DNA of 64,000 nt from Gaeumannomyces sp. JS-464 (taxonomy: Eukaryota > Ascomycota > Sordariomycetes > Magnaporthales > Magnaporthaceae). Shown in pieces: positions 45,205 through 57,127 of the stretch. Location of the stretch: contig NGZR01000005.1 of the NCBI GenBank assembly GCA_002197995.1, positions 2,666,001-2,730,000 on the forward strand, read 5' to 3'. A program made the position numbers and the translations under genes. The number at the start of each line of letters is the position of its first letter. Within the stretch, counting starts at the first letter, position 1. A model generated the notes under the pieces. It did not search any database, was not told the DNA's origin, and saw nothing but the letters and a program-made list of their open reading frames with translations.

Positions 45205-46671
45205 GGTCGCTGCGGGGTTTGGCTGCCGGTCGGGCCTCGGCAGAGCTTCCGGTGTCGTCAAGTGTAGTCGGCTGAGGCAGGGCGTTTCGTGACCGCCGCC
45301 CGGATTTGTTTACTTTGTCGGGGTTGGTTGCTACGTCGGCGGGGTACATGCGAGGATTGACGGGAGCCACAGGGGTTCTCAGCTGCTGGTGGCGCTAAGG
45401 CTCTACCAGGGTTTCTCACTATGTACCTACCTGTGTAATTGCAAACGCGGGGGCCCTGGACCTGTGCCAATCGCAAGCCTCACCCATTGCCGATGCGCAT
45501 GTCCATTATTCGTGTATTGTTACCCTGAAATGGCGGCTATTTGCATGGGCTGCCAAGTCTAAATAATATGTAGACAATCTAATTCTAATGAGACAGGGTG
45601 AAAAGGAGAGACCCTAAAATGCAAACGCTGGCTCCCACCTCATCCCAAACGGTAGCGGGGTATAAAGGAAAGTCAGGAAAATACAGCCTAGGAATCTGGC
45701 CGCCATCGTCATAAATCGTCCAGGGCCCAGGTCCCTCCATCTCGTGTCATGTCGGTGTCGTGGTGGTCGGTAAGTTCGTTTCCCAAAGATCCATGCGTCA
45801 AATGCGTCGTTGCACGGTGAGAGGAAGGAAATACAAAAACAGTAATAAAACAAAAGCGCAGTCATTCCGTCTTCGTGACCAAGTGTCGTGGTGGTCATAT
45901 CCGGTCGTCGTTGCCGTGCTTCGCCATGTGTCGTGATTCAAGCCAAACGTCGTTAGGCGCCCAGCGCCGTCCGCCAGACCATCGTTGCGGCCGCAGTGTT
46001 TTGCTCGGGTCGGTGGGTGCCGTTGACCGTTGCTACTCGTCGTTCCATTCCTTCATTTCGTCGTGCTCGTTCTTTCCCTTGGATCGACGGCCTCCCGCAC
46101 GCGCGGCTGCTAGCCGCTGGCCGCTGGCCGCCAACCCACAAGGCGTATCCTGGCCGTTTTGGGGTGGCACACCTCCGGCTCCAGGGGTAATGGCAGGAAG
46201 GTTACAGCCTGTGCCATCAGACAACCAGCTGTGCCACCACACTCATGAGTGCCAAGAGCAACCATCGGATGCTCGAACGGGACGCCCCATTGTGTTTCTG
46301 GGGGTTGCCCGTCTCTTTTGGGTCGCCACCGCCGTTCGGCGCGGCTGTGGTGGTAGAGGCCGCATTATCGCTGCAACGGGTATTAGCAAACGGAAGTTCC
46401 GAATCAGGAGAAAGTATAGAGACCGGTAGAACAGGCCTCCCCGGCCCTGAGATGAGGGCCCAGGAGTTGGGGCCCATGGATATCTGAAAGTTTGTACAGA
46501 AGTGGCTAACGCCTATTACAGGGAAGAAAGAAAACAAACAGAAGAAGAAAGACGGCAGAAAAAAAAATACCCCAAATTAAGGGGCACTACGGTGGTGGCA
46601 TTCCCCACAGCCAACCGCCAGAGAAACGAAAATCACACCCCAAGACTTCCCCATTCGTCTCCCGCCTAATC
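45205..46671. other. Intergenic (1.5 kb)
   Basis: Upstream of mad2 and downstream of the oxidase gene. Only short overlapping frames; nothing recognised. Confidence 0.5.
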
Positions 46672-48363
46672 TTACCTCGATGATTTGGACGCCGGCCGGA
46701 CGCTCTGGTAGTTGCGGAACACGTCCTTGGGGTCCCACTTGGCCTTGATCTGCTGAAGGGCCGGGTAGTTGGAGCCCCAGTAATGCGGCTGCGCATCGGC
46801 GCCGAGCGCCGGGTCGACATAGCCGGCGTACAGCGTGGCAGCACCAGCCTGCGAGGGGATGGACTTGACAAGCCGGTCGTGGAAGCCAGTGAGGAAGCGG
46901 CGGGTGGTGCCCGAGACCTGGGGAGGCCGACGGCGTAGCTCTGGTAGAACATGGTCTTGTCGCGGTGGGCGTAGGCCGTCGCGTTCATGGCCACGTCGTT
47001 GATGGCGCCGCCCTCGAGGTCGAAGATGATGGTCCAGATGAGCGTGCCCGGGTCCGTGTCGGCGATGTAGTTGAATATGGACTTGATGGCGTCCTCGGAC
47101 AGCAGGTCCTCCTGCCGGAACCCAGCGACTTGGAGTAGAAGGGCGAGGCCAGGTTCGAGATGTACAGGGCCTCGGACTCGGCGTTGTGCGCGAGCGTGCC
47201 GAGCCAGTCGCGCACCTGCAGCGTGCCGTTGCGCGTCGACGGCAGCTTGGACGCGATGCCCGAGGCGTCGAACTCGGCCCGCGACCCGAAGAAGGTGCCC
47301 TGGATGATGCAGCCCAGCGGCGTGATGATGATCTGGCTGCCGAAGCGGCGGTCGAGCTTGGGGTCGCCGATGACGTCCTGCCAGGCCTTGAAGGTGCGCC
47401 ACTGCTCGCGCATCGACGAGAAGGTGAACGAGTACATGTACTGCACCGTCTCGCCAAAGGACGCGTGCGTCTTCATAACGAACTCGGTGACGACGCCGAA
47501 GCTGGCCCCGGCGCCCTTGAGAGCGAAGAAGAGATCCGAGTTCTGAGTCTCGCTGGCGCGCTGGATCTTGCCGTCTGCGGTCACCACCTCGACCTCGAGC
47601 ACGTGGTCGAGACACGATCCCCACATCCTAGACATGGCACCGAGTCCTCCCTATTCTCGGCAACAAGCGAGGAGATGTTCAAGTCAGCGGGCCGGCCAAA
47701 GGATGGATTCGGAGGAAGAAGCAAGCGAGGATGACATACGATAGTTGCGTGTCCGCCTATCCCAACACCAGGGCACACGCCATGGGCCATGGCCCTGCCG
47801 CCGTTCTCATAGAGTAGCTTCGAGACCTTTCCGAGTTGGTGACCAGCTCCGATGGTAGCCTTCCATGAAGACCTGTCCATCTCGAACTTTTGGAAGTTGG
47901 TCATGTCGATGGCCACCCACGTCCGTGGCGCCTGGTCCACCAAGGCCTGGGTGAGGGACAAAGGTGTGTTAGTTTCCGTGATCACTTTCCCTCTCTCTAG
48001 CTGCTTAAGTTTGCTCACCATAGTTTCTGTGGGCAGCGATGTGATATTAGCATGTTCGACTGCTTACTCAAGGGCTTGTATGAAAGGTCCTACAACATAC
48101 CCGTACGAGTGCCCTCCTGACTTTGCCTGGACCTTCTTCTCGTCTGCGGCGGCGCACTTGATGACGCCGGCCACCTGCTCTGCAGTCCGTGGCCTGACAA
48201 CGGCGATGGGGTTGACGGCTGCGGAGCTGTCGAGGTTGTACGGCTTCACCCAGGCGACCTGGTACAGCGGATCACCGTTAAATGCCGGATACCCGACGCA
48301 TCCGGTCTGACCTGCGCAGACCTGGTTGAGGCAGGTCTGCAGTGATGAAGGGTTGTTGCCCAT
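46672..48363 (-). CDS. FAD-linked oligosaccharide oxidase (AA7, BBE type), frame-broken
   Basis: A secreted-type flavo-oxidase of the glucooligosaccharide oxidase group, oxidising C1 of sugars to lactones. Exons are 48363-48101, 48026-48019 (8 nt), 47946-47740 and 47650-46672. Visible are the PCMH FAD fold (IAVVRPRTAEQVAGVIKCAA), the His for 8-alpha FAD linkage in SGGHSYG, the Cys for the second covalent bond in MAHGVCPGVGIGGHATI, and the BBE end (YWGSNYPALQQIKAKWDPKD). The microexon completes GHSYG-NYGLGG. Frame breaks lie at about 47920, 47125 and 46925; the last needs CCCC to be CCCCC (SYAVGLPQVSG). The true start is unsure: 48363 gives MGNNPSSLQTCL without a signal peptide. Signal-like segments occur further 5' (48390-48530) but lack an ATG, so an extra 5' exon or lost start is possible. 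Confidence 0.8.
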
Positions 48364-51104
48364 TGTGGCTTTGGGGACTGCCTCGAGAGGCAGATAAAGC
48401 AAACAGAGGAGAGTGAATAAAGGAGAAAAATACAACAAAAAATAATAAAGATTAATTCGGTTATGGTTCCCCGAGGAGATGGATAGCTGCAAGGCAAGCA
48501 AGAGAGACGAGGAGGGAGGTTAGCTTGAGCTTGGCTTGAGATCAGGAATCGCCACCTGATGAAACTGCCGGTGAACAAAACAGACTCGTAGCGGAGGCCA
48601 CGGGGGATGGGGGGAAAAGAGAGAAAAAGAAAACAAGATAAGTTACATTGAATTGGGATGCATGCAATCATGCCATTCAAGTAGGACCAGAGTGGGAATT
48701 TCGCGCACACCGCAACAACCCTGCCAGCCTGCCGTCGCCGTGCGTTTGCTCGGCCTGCTGGGCACCAACCTCGCCTTTACGCACAACGTAGCAGCAAACG
48801 TGCTCCTTCCTGCGACCGCTACCGTACCCTTCACCCAGCAGCAGCAGCCTGCTACCCATGCAGCACGGAGCAAGTGACAAGCAGGCATATGCATGCACTC
48901 CTGCTAGGCGGGCTGTGGGAAGCCTGCGAGCTGTGCCAGTTTGGCCATGAGCCGAGCCCAGCCAGCCCTCGCGGCCAGGGTAGGGCTCGACCCAGCCTAA
49001 CTCCGTGGGGTCCGGGTAGGTGGACTGGCGTGGCGTCATGGTGCCGTGGACTACATACATACGTGGACCAGGGGCGGCCCAGGACGGGACCTCGTGCTGG
49101 CACCCGGGTTCGTTGGCAGGGACGGAGACAAAAGGAAGGGTGAGTGAGATGGATATTTGCCTACCGGTCGAACGGCCTGGCTTGTTTTTCTCAAAGCGTT
49201 CCACACTGGGATTATTGCGGGCCCCAGCAGGAGGAGCAGGTCACAGTGAGTGGAGAGCGGGAGAAAGCAAGCAAAGGGCAGAAAAAGTCCCGTAGTGGCG
49301 GCGCTTGCGAGTTCATGCTGGCCAGAGCGCAGGAAGAAAAGAAGAAAAAAAGTTGATTACAACTATCGAGCCGGGGTGCAGTTGTCATGCAGGGTAGGAC
49401 CCCAAAATCGCGCGGGGGCGGAACCAATCCAGGCAGCGGCCGGGCGCAGACATGGGCGTGATGATGGCAAAAAAAAAAAAAAAAAAAGGCACGGGCATGC
49501 GGCATCAGTTCTATGATGGAGCCCAAGGATTCCCCCAGCCGGGCGTGATTGCTCCGTCCGAGGTACGACGGCTTGGGAGGCCGCACTCGGCAGTGATTTG
49601 TTTCGTTTCCTGCTCGCCTGCCACCGGGCCATGGAATTTCACGTCATGCAGAGCAGGCCGCGCGGAAGCAAATTGATGTAAACTGACTGGGTGAGTGATG
49701 TGGTATCATGGATGGTAGGTGCGCTGGCCGGCCCACCCGTGGTCTTTTGCCGCCAGCGTGCCCATGCCATGGCACGAGCATGGATCAGGCCTTGGCTTGG
49801 TCGCCGGCGTGGGATTCGGAATGAGGCTGGAGAGAGAATTTGATGCCACGGCGGGAAAATTGGATTGATGCCCAGGGCAACAAGACAGTCAAGGACAGAC
49901 GGACAACGCGACTAAAGGATCACTAGGGCGTACAGAAAACAAAAAGAAGCCAAAAGGAAACAAAATGAAGATACACCCCAGTCCGCCCGACCAGGGTCTG
50001 GCGAGGTAGCAGCTCGATCCACGATCAAGGCCAGCCAGAAGTGGCAACGAGCCAGCATTTCCCCGAAGGAATTGGCGAATCGAAGCCGTTTGCCCTGTAC
50101 CCTCCTGCCATGTGCCACGACCACGACCACCGCGCACACCCCCAAAGCGTCAAGCCAAATCTGCCTGCTTTCTCGAATGTGGCTTGGGAGGCACACACCT
50201 TCCGCGGTTTTTGCTGCGCTGTTTCCCATCCTTTGGGCAGGCATCCACAATCGCTCGTTCGGTTCGGTTGATAACGTGGAACCAATCGGCAGCCTTAGCC
50301 CCCGCGCTATGGGCCTCCACCGACTTCTACCCATGGATGGCCACGCTGGCAGGAGTCGACAGACACACACCGACATGCGACGCAGACACACCCTCTCCCT
50401 TTGGCCGATACCCAAGGTGATCTCCGCGCCCTGATGTCAACACCAAGGTGCAAGTTACGCAGTCCAGCCCGTCACGCCCCACCGCAGGGCATTGCCGCGG
50501 TGTCTCAGGTCCCCCAGAGCGCCCCAACGGTCCTGGTCGGGATTGGGGCCGCACACCGAAACAGTCAGGCGTTCGACGCTTGGCGGCAAACGTCCAACGG
50601 CGAAGGACTGGCTGGGAGAGCAGCGCGAGGGTGTCATCGCATTGAGACCTGCTGTATGCTTGGCTCTCCGCCTCGCCCACGCGCGTGCGTGTGCGTTTAT
50701 GTGCCGCGTTATCTTACCGATCGTCGGCTTATCTGTGGGTTGGCCTCGCAACGGGGCGGTGACGTCAATGTAACCTTTCTCTTTTTCCGCTGTCTCACTA
50801 CGCGCCGCGTCCGGCGAGTTCGGCATCGATTGTCTCCTTCGACCAAATTAATTTCGGCAAACATTCAGAACATCGCAATGCGCTGTGGGATTGGTTCTTC
50901 AAACTCTGATATCCTCGCTGGCGCCCACAAGGCCGTATATTCTGATATGAGGAACTTGTTCGAGCGACACAGGCTCGTCCACGGCAAAAAGTTAGCATCC
51001 CTTATATAAGCTCAAGAAAGGATATATAAGGACGGAAAGGACATACGAACAGGAAAGAAATATCGTTGGCTTGGGCAGATATCCAAGATGGCGAACCCGA
51101 GCAC
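48364..51104. other. Long intergenic region (2.7 kb)
   Basis: Includes the uncertain 5' part of the oxidase gene (to about 48530). Frames at 49900-51000 are short, overlapping and without domains. No RNA gene seen. Confidence 0.45.
49469..49487. repeat. Poly-A run
   Basis: Nineteen consecutive A residues; the length may be unreliable. Confidence 0.9.
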
Positions 51105-53188
51105 TCATTCTCGAATCACTATTGCCTCTGACACCCTCTGCAGGGTCCTCAAGTCCATGCTTACATATACCGCATCAGTTCTGGGCGAGGACGAGGATGC
51201 GCCCGAAGCAACGTATTTCCCATCCTCGAAAACGGCGCCATAGACCTTCATCTTGTCTTTCGCCCTGGGGTCTTGGGGTGTGCGCGACTTCAACTCGGCT
51301 ACATCGGCTCGTCCGATGATGTAAAAATGTTGATCCTGAACTGCCACTGGATCGATTTTCCTCGCGACCAGGGGCAGGCCGTAAATACCACCAAATACCT
51401 GCTCGTGGTATTCAGAAGCCCTGACAACGATGGCAGCATCGCAGTTCCAAAACCTGACGATCAAGTCTCCCACTTGCGCCTCCCCAGGCACCATCCCCAT
51501 GCACCGATCGCTGCCCAGGAAGCGTCGCGGTGGGTGACCAGATGGTTGCGGCGAGACTTGATCTTGGAGGAATGGAACCTCCCCCAACATAGCTTCAACA
51601 ATCCCACCTGCGACGTACCTGCCTAGTGTTAAAGCCGAAGAGGCAAAGCAGCAGTCAGCCATGCCATCGAAGACCTTTACCCTTGCGACATCTACCTCAG
51701 TGTATGTATCGATAATCTTGATGGAGAACTGCTCCTCCATTTTCCTTAGTTCTTCCAGATCGCTGGTCTCGGGTAGTAGCGGGACCAGCTCCGAAGCCAC
51801 TGGGAATGGTTCCAGTGCGAGCCGACAAATTCGTCATATGTAGGGCCTAGATGCAGTATTCTGCCCGCAATGTAGCCTTTGGCGAGGACAGAGCCCTTAC
51901 GATATATCTCCAGCTTGGACAGCGAGGCCATATCTTCGCGGAGCTTGCCCGCGAACGCTTGCTGCAGCATCCCGGCGAATCGGACAATTTTTGCCCGCCT
52001 TTCGTCCTGCATCTCGTGAGGAAGCTTTCCAAAATCCTGCATCGGGGCGGCATCCCGCAAAACAAAGAAGACGGCATCGCACCAGATGTCGAAAAAGGAC
52101 CGCTCGTAATCGATCAGCAACCTGCCCTCGCCTCTCTCGGGCTTCAAGCTCCCCCTCTTATGCTCCATATCCCCATCTTCGACCGCAGAGCCCTCGGACG
52201 TTGTAGCGAAAGCCCAGGCGTCGTTGGCTAAACCCACGAGGGCAAACAGCTTGTCCCGCAGCTCGCCGCACTTTGACCCCCGGAATCGCTCCACCAGCGC
52301 CTCGAGCCTCATGGCCTGGCTGAAACGGCCTGCCCGTGCCTCGACCAGCCTCTCAATCCCGTCTTTGCCTGGGCCGGCGGACGACGCTAGGGGGCGCCCA
52401 TTAGACCGGCGGGCGGCACCCGCGAGCTGGGCCTGGTTGCAGATGTATGGGCCTTGCATGAACACCACCCGGGACGCGAGGCAGACCTCCTGGACTATCC
52501 AGATACGCTGCCAGTACGGGTTTGAAGGGTCGATTAGGTCGTGATTTGACCGTTGGGGGAATTTGAGGTTGTAGATCCAACGGCGCTGCCCCTCAGAGGA
52601 GCTGGACTCGGCGCCTAGTAACAACTCCCGCGGTTCTTCCATGGCTTTTTGGTAAATCCCCGCGATATCCTCGAAGGAGTGGTAGTGACCCGGGTCCCCG
52701 TACCAATCAGCGACCCCTAGCCAGCAGACGACTAAGCGGGTGCGTTGGTAAATGAAGCTCATGAGAGCGACTTGAGCGGCACGCTCAGCGTTGTCGGCCT
52801 GGTTGATGCAGACTTGATCAACCCAGAGTGGAAGAGGCGGGCCGTCATGTGGACGAAGATGGAGCAGTGCCAGGGCCAGATTGTGGCCGATGGGGAACCG
52901 AGCTCCAGGAGCCTTTTCCCCAGGAGACCCTCCGCCGCCGCCAGCGTTCTTGAGACGCAGGAAAGGGGTTTCCGAGCTTTGAAGGCTGGCGGGCAACGGG
53001 ATTGCAGCGTGGTCTGCATCGCGGTCCTGCCATGTGTACGATAGCGCCACGTAGGCAGGTCTGGCCGAAAAAGGGACCGCTGAGAGGGTGCCAATCAGCT
53101 CCGAGGCGAACTTGTCCGAGGCCTCCAGGTGAAGAATCCGTAGGCCATCGCTGGCAGGGAGAGGTTGATATTGGAAACGCTCATCCAT
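51105..53188 (-). CDS. HET-domain (heterokaryon incompatibility) protein, frame-broken
   Basis: HET domains (PF06985) trigger programmed cell death when unlike strains fuse. The start ATG is at 53188 (MDERFQYQPLP). Family motifs follow: YVALSYTW (residues 48-55), then IGHNLALALLHLR, LWVDQVCINQADNAERAAQV and RTRLVVCWLG, then PYWQRIWIVQEV and the conserved region up to RDKLFALVGLA. The C-terminal part (ASSALTLGRYVAGGIVEAML, GDLIVRFWNCDAAIVVRASE, YIIGRADV) matches the extension seen in many fungal HET proteins. The frame breaks at 51791-51792; one extra C/G gives WLRELVPLLPETSDLEEL and a single exon of about 694 residues. The partner or allelic specificity is unknown. Confidence 0.88.
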
Positions 53189-54079
53189 CAAGCTAATTTT
53201 ACACGGCGATCACGACTAACACCGCTCGGTAGGCAGATTTCGGTGCCGGTGAGGAACAGTCGGATTGACCCCGCACATCATAGGCTGAGGGTCCGCCTCG
53301 CCCAGCACTATCGCTATTGGCCGGCCTACCCCCTGTTCCCCTTTCCGTTTCCCCTTCATATGGGAAAGTTGTATTCATCGGCCAAGTTCACGGAGGTATT
53401 CCGTATCTCCAACGCACAAATTAGCCTCGATGCTAGGAGTGTACGTGGTTTCACAATTGGCGTCAGGAAAGCTTCCATAGTACTAATTTTCTATCACAAG
53501 TCTCTGGTGAGAAATCGGCTATGGGGTCAATGATTCCCGAATATAGGTGAGGCCGACGAAAACGCTCTGGCGAGAAGATAATAAAAATACCACCCTCCAC
53601 AACTTCTGGATCCAGTTCCGGCTCTCTACGCAGAAGATTGGCGCACTGGGGCCAGACCGCTAATAATAAATAATTGGAAACGTTTAAAACCACTAACATG
53701 GCAATAGCTATATAACAGCGCCGTCCCCTAAATTACATTTTGCGTGACGTTATATAGAAAAAAGTATGAAGTAAGGTAGGAAAAGCGAACCATTGCATTA
53801 CTGTTGTAGCTTGACGGCGGCCTCGTGACCGCTCTCACAACAAGGGCGTCGGACCACCTTTATCTTTCGACTTTGCCCGTATCGAGCTGCAGCTTAACGG
53901 CTTCGTGCCCAAAATGCGACGATACCAGCCTCGCGGAGATGAGCATCCCAGTTTTTGGCCGAATCATCTGACAAGCCGGCTTTCGTACATGCAGAGGCTG
54001 CACCGGCCTGCCTCCTTTGGCGAACTTATCCCAAGGCAGATGCCTGCCTGCCTACCAACTTAGGCATGTAGGTACCTGC
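53189..54079. other. Intergenic
   Basis: AT-rich at 53440-53780. At 54045-54095 there are nested TAGGTACCTGCCTAGGTAGG-type palindromes overlapping the 3' end of the next gene. No gene seen. Confidence 0.5.
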
Positions 54080-55931
54080 CTAGGTAGGTGTGCTAGCTTG
54101 TCCCAACCTCGTACGGCTCCTCCTATACCAACTGTACGCTGCAAGGAAAGTTAGAGCCGTTAGGGACGCCGTTACGAGAGCAAACACTACCGCCTGAATG
54201 ATTGCCTGACGTTGCGTGTCCGAGGCTGCTCCCGCTAGACTCGAGGTTACGAATCCCGTACTGAAGAAACCCTACATCTCTCGGTTAGCAAACAGTCAAC
54301 GTGCGTCGGATCCGACTGGGATCTTACCGTCATGAGGGTGGCCGGCATATAAAACAATGTGACGGTTGCGATGACCTTCATGATCTCCGAGTCTTTTTTC
54401 GCAGCTTTTGTCACCTCAAACATCATCTCTTGTTCCTTTTTGTTGTCTTGAGCTAGTTGCGACATGGCTGTTGTGTTGACGGTCAATGCCTCGCTGTGCT
54501 TGGCATAAAACAGCACCGTCATCTGTGAAGGGGGACCAGCGGGTCAGTATTGTGCTGCTAGATTCGTCCGGGAAGGTGATGAGTGCTGATGGGAGCATAC
54601 CAGATTGGAGACTTGCTTGGCTCGATCCAGCATGTCCTCGGCCCACTTCTGATTTATGGAGAATTGGGAGACGCAAGTAGCAAGCTCGTGATTGTAGCAT
54701 GGGTCTCCCGATCTATGATATGTCGAGCCAAGAGACTGGAGTCCGAGCAGAGTTTCCCTATCGGATCGGAGTGCCGCAATGATGTTGTAGAGAAGCTCGG
54801 CGTGGTACTGTAGTTCCTGTACGCTGGAGAAGGCGAGATCGAGGTCTATCTTCTTCCCAGCCAGGCGCCCTTCTCGGCTCTGTAATGATGTACGCGTTAG
54901 TAAGGTATCCCAAGCTTGAAGGGGCTGTGGGTGTGTTTGGGGTGTGTTTGAGAAGGGGGCACCATACGTTTGCCCTGACGAGGCTCTCCAGATATTTGAG
55001 GTACGCCACCCATGCTGGCAAGGAGGACTGGAAGAGGAGTATGTGTGGCAGAGCAGGGCCGATCTTCCGCCATCGGGGAGCCGACGCAGCCTTGGGAAGC
55101 CCGAGAGCGGTTGGTGTTGGCTGCATTATAACCCAAACCGACGTTGCACCGTCGAACTTGTGGTAAACGCCCATCCTCCGCTCGGACCAGGGACACTGGC
55201 TGCGGCCCGTCCTTGCAACGTAGCGAAGAGTATATGCGAAATCTAGGTAGGGGGATTAAAAATCCGTCAATCTTAAACGACGAGGACGGTGGGGAGGACG
55301 CTGGGCAGTTCCGCCTACCAGCGTTGCATCCCGGCACTCTGTTCTTATCGCCCTCAGAGCTGCTGGAGATTCCTTGGGCGACGTGGCAAAAATATCCCCG
55401 GAAAAGTCGGCCTCGCCTCCCTCGTCAAGGGGACCAAAGCCGTTGAACAGTCTCAGAAACTCGGGACGGGGTTGTATTGCTGTGACGATCTGTTCCAGGG
55501 CTTCCTCGGAGAGGTTGAACGGTGCCCAACTGTGGTCTTGGGACAGGTAACTTGAAGCCGCAAAACTTCGGTCAACATTATGGGGATCTCGCGTCGGCGG
55601 GTGTGACTATGGCCCTACATGAATGTCTCGCCTTGAAGTTCAAGGTGTTTCTGTGGCGCTGTTAGGCTTCGGCTGAGGGTACCAAAAGACGGGGCATATC
55701 AAGCAAGGAACATGCCTGCAAAGTGCTTCCAAGCTGTTGGTCGTCCGTTACAACATCCGATAGCTCGGCTCGAGGGCCGTGGTCATCGACCGGGGGGACG
55801 GTTTCCAATCGAAGGTTGGTGCCGCCCGGTTTGAAAAGCTTTGGCTTGGCTTTCTTCAACCGCTTGAGGAAAGGACCGGCATTTGCCAACGTCAGGGTCG
55901 GGAAGAGGGCCCGTTCATCGGAAGTCGCCAT
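54080..55931 (-). CDS. CorA-like membrane protein, multi-exon
   Basis: A fungal protein with a CorA-type C-terminal membrane region. Supported exons: 55931 to about 55672 (MATSDERALFPTL...), about 55550-55319 (YLSQDHSWAPFNLSEEALEQ), 55242-54968 (FAYTLRYVARTGR, GVYHKFDGATSVWVIMQPTP), 54879-54601 (SREGRLAGKKIDLDLAFSSV, ELQYHAELLYNII), 54522-54328 (TVLFYAKHSEALTVNTTAMS, KKDSEIMKVIATVTLFYMPA) and 54271-54080. Introns of 56-88 nt separate the last five. The helix pair (ATVTLFYMPATLMTGFFS and IIQAVVFALVTASLTALTFL) matches CorA-like proteins common beside fungal incompatibility genes; the GMN motif of true Mg2+ channels is not present (TGFFS at that place). The junction of the first two exons does not match in phase, so it is unresolved or carries another indel. 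Ion transport is not demonstrated; signalling is as likely. Confidence 0.72.
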
Positions 55932-56299
55932 GGCGTGGATCTGCTAAGGGTTTAGGCGCGAAGTCGGCAGCGCATCTGACGGATCCCAGTCGAGGCCGGC
56001 AGGGCTGGGGTGTCTAACTCGGGAGGTAGGGTGACGCCGAGACCTGCAGCACGACTAAAACTGGAAGCGTACAAACCGGGCGAGACGGACACAACACGAT
56101 CTCTGTATTTAAGGCTGTGTGGTTCAAACGGCTGCCTCCAACAAAGCCCGGGTGCCTGACCCAGTGCGTGGCGGAGTTGCGCGGAGCCACCGACGGCCGC
56201 AGCATAAAAGCGACCAATCGACGACCCCCGGCCCTCGCCGTCCAACCCCGCAGATCTGAGGCAACCCGCCTTCTCGGGTCGCAGAGCCGCCAGACGAGC
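55932..56299. other. Intergenic
   Basis: Promoter side of the CorA-like gene and 3' side of the small three-exon gene. No gene seen. Confidence 0.5.
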
Positions 56300-56673
56300 T
56301 TAGAAGAAGGAGTCCTCCGCCTCTGCTGCCAGCTTGTCCAAGACGTGCTTGTCGTAGTAGACATTGGCTATCTCGTCCTGTCCGCTCGACGCCTGGTCAG
56401 CCCTGCCCGCCGGCTATGTACCATTTGCTAGCAATCACCTACCGGCGTCATGTCGCGCGGGACTCGGATGACGAGCGAGTCCTGTATCTTCTGCGCCCCG
56501 GCCAAACGGCGTCCCCACCACGTCAGCCCGTGTGCCATTCATTCGGGGGAAGAGCAACCACTCACATTGACGATGCCACAGCCCTTGCCCTTGAAGTCGT
56601 CGTTGGTTTCCCAGAAGCGACCCAACTTCTCCTTGTCCACGTAGCGCGCCGGCAACTTCTGTTCGTGGAGCAT
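56300..56673 (-). CDS. Tiny three-exon gene of unknown function
   Basis: No single long open frame covers it, but three short exons with good splice borders join: 56673-56566 (MLHEQKLPARYVDKEKLGRF, WETNDDFKGKGCGIVN), 56481-56442 (DSLVIRVPRDMTP) and 56392-56300 (SSGQDEIANVYYDKHVLDKL, AAEAEDSFF, stop). The introns are 56565-56482 (GTGAGT...ACAG) and 56441-56393 (GTAGGT...CCAG). The phase works if the C run of exon 2 (GGGG at 56458-56461 on the + strand) has one base too many. The product is about 79 residues, charged, with no signal peptide or membrane helix. The layout (R-Y-V-D-K start, then I-R-V-P-R-D-M-T-P) looks conserved, but I cannot name the family. Confidence 0.55.
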
Positions 56674-57127
56674 GGCTCTGCAACACTGCCGTGTTTACGT
56701 GGGGTGTTGTGTGGTGCGGTAAATCCAGAGCTAGCTTGTGCGGCCCACTGAGTGTGCTCGTCTTAAATGCTCGCGCACCCTGTCGGTGCCCGCCTCGCCT
56801 GCCCCGAGTCCTGCACCTCGGGCACACATGGCACGCCTCGTTGCCTCGCTTTTCGCGGCATGTCTGGCCCGGCTGATTGGCCAGAGAGCGTTACCGGGCG
56901 CACGTGTGGCGTCAAGTGATACGCCGCCACCGAAGCTGAAATGTGCACTTGGCAGCAGGCCTGCGCAGTGTCCGGGGCCTCCCATCCCGCATCCAGCCAG
57001 CCATCCGCATGCGGCTTTTTTGTTCATGGGCCGCTGCCCGGATATTCGAATGCTCGACGAAACAACGGCATAACACGCAAACAAAGAAAGCAAACTGACA
57101 ACCCCCGAGGTCGCAGGGCCCATCCCC
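56674..57127. other. Intergenic, divergent promoters
   Basis: Lies between the tiny gene (-) and the kinase-TPR gene (+). No other feature seen. Confidence 0.5.
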
